DNA of 64,000 nt. Source: Desulfobacca acetoxidans DSM 11109. GTDB lineage: Bacteria > Desulfobacterota > Desulfobaccia > Desulfobaccales > Desulfobaccaceae. Location of the stretch: positions 992,001 to 1,056,000 of the forward strand of contig NC_015388.1 of assembly GCF_000195295.1 (NCBI RefSeq). Direction: 5' to 3'. Below, one piece after another: positions 60,640 through 64,000 of the stretch (the first letter of the stretch is position 1; each line of letters starts with the position of its first letter). The position numbers were made by a program, and so were the translations under genes. The notes under the pieces are model-generated. The model searched no databases, was not told the origin of the DNA, and worked only from the letters and a program-made list of their open reading frames with translations.

Positions 60640-60697
60640 TTACATAATAATCGGCGATATCACAAAAGCACATTAAAAAGTTGGAAAAAGCTTAATT

Positions 60698-61264
60698 TTG
60701 AAATTTTTTGTCTTGACTTTAGGGGTAACCATACCCCTGAAATCCAATGCCTGCTTCGAGGTCATCGAAACGTTGAAAAATCCCGCTCCTGACAGGGTTC
60801 TAACTGACCAAATCATCCGTTTGAACTCCGAGCATGGTCTTCATAGCTATCAAGGCACCCTGCGCCGGGTGCACTACCGAGACCCTGAAACTGGCAAAGA
60901 ATATGTCTTTTTAACCAATCGCTTTGACCTGTCTGCCCTCGCCATCGCAGATCTTTACCGGCAACGTTGGCAGATAGAGCTTTTTTTCAAGTGGGTCAAA
61001 CAGAATCTGAAAATCAAAACCTTTTATGGCACTTTCCGAAATGCCGTCTTAATTCAAATCTGGACTGCTTTAATAGCCTATTTGCTGCTCATCTGGTTAA
61101 AAATCAAAAGCACCATAAATATCGGCATCTTAGAATTGTCTCGACTCATTCAAGCCACATTGATGGAACGACGTTCACTTTGGGAAACCATTTGTCCAAA
61201 AAAACGTCCACCTACCTCCATAAATAACCAGATGGACTTACTCAATTATTGTGCCGGACACTAA
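60698..61264 (+). pseudogene. C-terminal part of an IS4-family transposase
   Basis: A 188-codon fragment carries IPLKSNACFEVIE, RRVHYRDPETGKEYVFLTNR and the YREK signature YRQRWQIELFFKWVKQNLKI, then LTALIAYLLLIWL-like helices and MDLLNYCAGH. The N-terminal half with the first catalytic Asp is missing. Its right end truncates hsdS, so it once inserted there. Confidence 0.75.
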
Positions 61265-62287
61265 TGATTTTTGGAGATATTTTTTCAAGTAGATACCAAA
61301 TAAAAAAGCTATCACTTTTTTCTTGTAAAGCTGAAATTGCTGCAACTCCTCGTCCAATGCAAAGTTCTCGGTCAGCAAGATTCAAACGGCCAGTGGTATT
61401 TCCACGAACACACACAATAATATCACCGGGTTTACATAACCGAGTAGGTGAGGTTGTCCACTTAACAATAATTGGATATATTTTTCCATATTCGGCAGGA
61501 CCATTTACTAAAGGGACACCATTTCCAATAGTGTTATAAGTAGAGCTATTTGGAGAACTACCCATTTTAATTTCAGTCAGACTCCCTAAGTTAGTAACTT
61601 TCCATTCTTTTGGCATTAATCCGATCTCCGTCTCCTGCAACTTCGCCTTTTTGACTTCGTGGAAGGACACGGGGCCGTAAGTGAACAGGTGCCGCATGAG
61701 GCTTTGCTTGAGCTGCCGGGCGGCGGCGATAACCTTTTCGGTGGCCTCCTTTGCCCGCTGCACGGTGCGCAGGACGTGGGCAATGGCTTGTTGTTCGGGG
61801 AGGGGGGGGAGCGGAATATCCAGGTTGGCAACATCAGTTCGTGGCACCCCTTTAATGGTAGCCCCACGCTTATTATCTTCAAACCATTTTGGATGGATTG
61901 CTGTTTTAAACTTAGAACAAGGAACCCTGGCTCAACGTCGGAAACTGGTATAAAACCTGTTAAGTCCTGGCTAATGGCTATATCAAAAGTTGCTACGACA
62001 GCTTTGCCAACGCCAACCCTTGTTCCGATTAAAATACCGCCTTTAGGCACCATGTTTGAAGAAGAATTGACAAGTCCTTCCTCGGTAATACATCGCTGAT
62101 AGCGGTCAAGGTAAATGTCGTCTTTTTGAATAACTGCAGAAGTAGTCCATGGTTGATCCCCATCCCAGAACTCAGGTTTTTTAGTTGATGGGGTTCCGCC
62201 TCCAAACATTCTTGTGGCCAAATCTCCTAATTTGACCAGTTGCCATTCTTTTGGCAATTGAGAATAATTTTTAAGTTCCTCAACCAC
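61260..62287 (-). pseudogene. hsdS: Type I restriction specificity subunit HsdS, frameshifted and truncated
   Basis: It starts at GTG 62287 overlapping the stop of the duplicated hsdM tail. The first target-recognition domain is intact (LPKEWQLVKLGDLATRMFGG, WDGDQPWTTSA). The frame then slips by one base at a run of four C (61862-61865 on the plus strand); with one base restored, GATIKGVPRTDVANLDIPLP and LPEQQAIAHVLRTV follow. The second domain (EIGLMPKEWKVTNLGSLTEI) ends abruptly at SPKIIS, where the IS4 remnant begins. The gene is thus doubly broken, and the host methylase has no working specificity here. Confidence 0.8.
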
Positions 62288-62408
62288 TACGCCACGCCAC
62301 AAATCCGAGCTTGACCAACACCTCATCTAATTGCCGATCAGCCTCAGCCCGCTCCTTATCAGCCTCTTCCGGGGGGTCCGGCGTTTTCCAGCTATTCTTG
62401 ATCAGCAT
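62280..62408 (-). CDS. Duplicate HsdM C-terminal tail between fic and hsdS
   Basis: A 42-codon frame overlapping the fic 3' end reads MLIKNSWKTPDPPEEADKER and then AEADRQLDEVLVKLGFVAWR with a final SG. The last 27 residues match the end of HsdM at 63660 (AEADRQLDEILKKLGFIGWR with SG) at 21 of 27 positions. Its stop overlaps the hsdS GTG, preserving the classic hsdM-hsdS coupling. It is too short to be an enzyme; it probably keeps translation of hsdS coupled after fic entered. Confidence 0.75.
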   Translation of the reverse strand: MLIKNSWKTPDPPEEADKERAEADRQLDEVLVKLGFVAWRSG

Positions 62409-63555
62409 CTTTGAACAGGGATAAGTAGGGGGTGTAAATAAACCGGCGATGCCGCTTCTGGCCGGTCGTTTCTTCCATGAGCCCCAATTTTACCAACTGA
62501 TTCACCACCCGGTTGGCATTGCCGTAAGTTAATGCGGTAGTAGCCATGGCAGCTTGCACCGAAATGACGGGTTGGTAATACAAGGCCTCCAGCAAAGCCA
62601 GGGCCTTAGCGGCACTGCGTCCCAGAGAGTGGGTGACGAGATTTCGGTGGTCTTCCCGCAGATTGACGATTTTACGGGCAGTTTCCGTGGCCTCCTGGGC
62701 CACTTCGTAGACCCCTTGGAGAAAAAACTTCAGCCAGCCTTCTAAGTCCCCCTTATCACGGGTGGCTTGCAATCTCTCATAATAAGCGCCCCGATGTCGT
62801 TTAAAGTAATAGGACAAATAGAGCAGCGGGCGTTTTAAGACCCCCTCCTTACAGAGCAGGAAGGTGATCAGCAAACGTCCCATCCTGCCGTTGCCGTCGA
62901 TGAAAGGATGGATGGTTTCGAACTGGGCGTGGATGAGTCCAACCTTGACAAGCATGGGCATCGGCGTGGAATCATAGAAAAAGTTTTCCAGGTTATGCAA
63001 AGCCTCTTGCATCTCCTGGACCGGGGGCGGCACAAAGCTGGCTGTAGTCAGGCCATTTAACCCTGGTATGCCAATCCAGTTTTGGCTGCGCCGAAATTCT
63101 CCCGGATTTCTTTCACCACCTCTTACACCTTCCAAAAGCTTCGCATGAATCTCCCTGATCAGACGAAGGGATAAAGGCAACTCCTGCAATCTTTCCAGAC
63201 CGAAATTCATAGCGGCAATATAATTCACGACTTCGGCCACATCTTGAGGGTGGTCCGGCTCCAAAGCCTGAAATTCAAATTCCAGGACGTCCAGTAACGA
63301 TGCCTGTGTCCCTTCTATCTGACTGGATAGCACCGCCTCTTTACGGACATACATGGCGACAAAGAGTTCCGGATTCGGTAAGGTTTCTGTGGCCCCGTCC
63401 AACCTCCCCAAGGCCCGGTCAGCTTTAGATAAGATCGCCCATAAATCAGGATCAATGCGAATAGGCGGCTGGGGGGGCAAACCTTTGGGAATAAAGGCAC
63501 GGTAGCCTCCCGATTGCAGAATATATTGACCGGTGCGTTGTGTCTGTTTTGGCAT
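62392..63555 (-). CDS. Fic-domain AMP-transferase-type protein with C-terminal winged helix
   Basis: The 387-residue protein has an N-terminal inhibitory motif SSQIEG (SxxxEG, class II Fic), the active-site loop HPFIDGNGRMGR (about residues 217-228), and a C-terminal winged helix (ALTYGNANRVVNQLVKLGLM, GQKRHRRFIYTPY). Fic enzymes AMPylate target proteins and are held off by the inhibitory helix. It lies between hsdM and hsdS. A palindrome just upstream of its start suggests autoregulation through the winged helix. Confidence 0.92.
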   Translation of the reverse strand: MPKQTQRTGQYILQSGGYRAFIPKGLPPQPPIRIDPDLWAILSKADRALGRLDGATETLPNPELFVAMYVRKEAVLSSQIEGTQASLLDVLEFEFQALEPDHPQDVAEVVNYIAAMNFGLERLQELPLSLRLIREIHAKLLEGVRGGERNPGEFRRSQNWIGIPGLNGLTTASFVPPPVQEMQEALHNLENFFYDSTPMPMLVKVGLIHAQFETIHPFIDGNGRMGRLLITFLLCKEGVLKRPLLYLSYYFKRHRGAYYERLQATRDKGDLEGWLKFFLQGVYEVAQEATETARKIVNLREDHRNLVTHSLGRSAAKALALLEALYYQPVISVQAAMATTALTYGNANRVVNQLVKLGLMEETTGQKRHRRFIYTPYLSLFKDADQE

Positions 63556-63559
63556 CTGT

Positions 63560-63577
63560 ATTATCGTTTCCGATAAT
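63560..63577. promoter_or_regulatory. Palindromic operator candidate at the fic start
   Basis: ATTATCG-TTTC-CGATAAT lies 5 bases ahead of the fic ATG (63555), covering the ribosome-binding site, and another half-site TTATCG is at 63591-63596. This is a likely site for the winged helix of Fic itself. Confidence 0.55.
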
Positions 63578-63659
63578 TGAAATAATTTTATTATCGAAAA
63601 AGCCCACTAATCGACAATATAAATTTCTTTATTGCTCTTTACAACAATAAAGAGTGATC

Positions 63660-64000
63660 TTAGCCACTCCGCCAGCCTATAAACCCGAGCTTTTTCAAAA
63701 TCTCGTCCAACTGCCGGTCGGCCTCGGCCCGCTCTTCTTCGGCCTCGGCCAATAACACCACGGCCTCATCCAGGGGGAGCACTTCGCTCTCGACGCCGGT
63801 GGAGACATACCGGCTGGGGGAGAGGTTATAATCGTTCCGGGCTGCTTCAGCTTTGGTGATAACGGTAGCAAGGCTCTCTTTGGCTTGCCAATCTTGATAT
63901 ACCTGGGCGATCTGCTCCAGGTGGGCCTCTTCCAGATAGTTCTTAGGTCGGCCCTTGGCAAAGAGCTTGCTGGCATTGATCAACAAAATTTCGCCGGGAT
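63660..64000 (-). CDS. hsdM: Type I restriction methylase HsdM, C-terminal part (runs off window)
   Basis: The visible 113 codons read PGEILLINASKLFAKGRPKN, then YLEEAHLEQIAQVYQDWQ and end RQLDEILKKLGFIGWRSG. This is the C-terminal end of HsdM, whose catalytic part lies beyond the right edge. It methylates adenine as the M2S complex. Its tail is duplicated after fic. Confidence 0.88.
   Translation of the reverse strand, partial: PGEILLINASKLFAKGRPKNYLEEAHLEQIAQVYQDWQAKESLATVITKAEAARNDYNLSPSRYVSTGVESEVLPLDEAVVLLAEAEEERAEADRQLDEILKKLGFIGWRSG

Overview
The window looks like a chromosomal piece of a Gram-negative, anaerobic, Desulfobacterota-type bacterium (Desulfobacca/Syntrophobacter-like). 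This rests on the rpmH-rnpA-yidD-yidC-jag-mnmE block, a three-gene diheme fumarate reductase/succinate dehydrogenase, a DUF169 protein, a complete branched-chain amino acid (Liv) ABC operon, a stand-alone MCE protein, and a sensor kinase with seven PAS domains. It is an inference from gene content; no rRNA gene is present to settle it.

Layout. 1-13.5 kb is ordinary core genome: the translation/membrane-insertion block on the minus strand, then miaB, a bifunctional nuclease, a PHP phosphoesterase, ridA, a DUF169 protein and sdhCAB, ending at an intact tRNA-Arg(ACG). 13.6-15.9 kb is a decayed insertion behind that tRNA: an integrase remnant and an IS1634-type transposase. 16-30.1 kb is core again: a NarL-type two-component pair, a YrfG-like phosphatase, murA, livKHMGF-like genes, an MCE protein and a large lipoprotein rich in WPL motifs.

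From 30.17 kb to the right edge the DNA is accessory. In order it holds: an integrase tail plus IS remnant; an S24 repressor; an AT-rich frameshifted gene; McrBC; a xis/int pair with the integrase interrupted; a small cassette with a MerR-like regulator, a PyrE-like and a PyrF-like protein; a second copy of the integrase 3' end running into the 3' half of a tRNA-Arg(CCT); WYL regulator, ARPP-1 and repeat-protein genes; an eight-gene operon (45.5-56.8 kb); a DUF262 protein with a HEPN protein cut by an IS3 element; and a type I restriction locus (hsdM, fic, broken hsdS).

The most interesting part is the 45.5-56.8 kb operon: PLD-family nuclease, AAA ATPase, HerA-type ATPase, winged-helix-like protein, large N6-adenine methyltransferase, a degenerate P-loop protein ending in a HEPN-type RNxxxH motif, and two further proteins. 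The methyltransferase and the last two proteins share one C-terminal domain of about 130-140 residues, which ties them into one system that I cannot match to BREX, DISARM, Dpd or another named type. It is best read as an undescribed modification-linked defence system. Second in interest are the PyrE/PyrF-like cassette with a perfect 14-bp inverted repeat before its regulator, and the fic gene placed between hsdM and hsdS together with a diverged duplicate of the hsdM tail.
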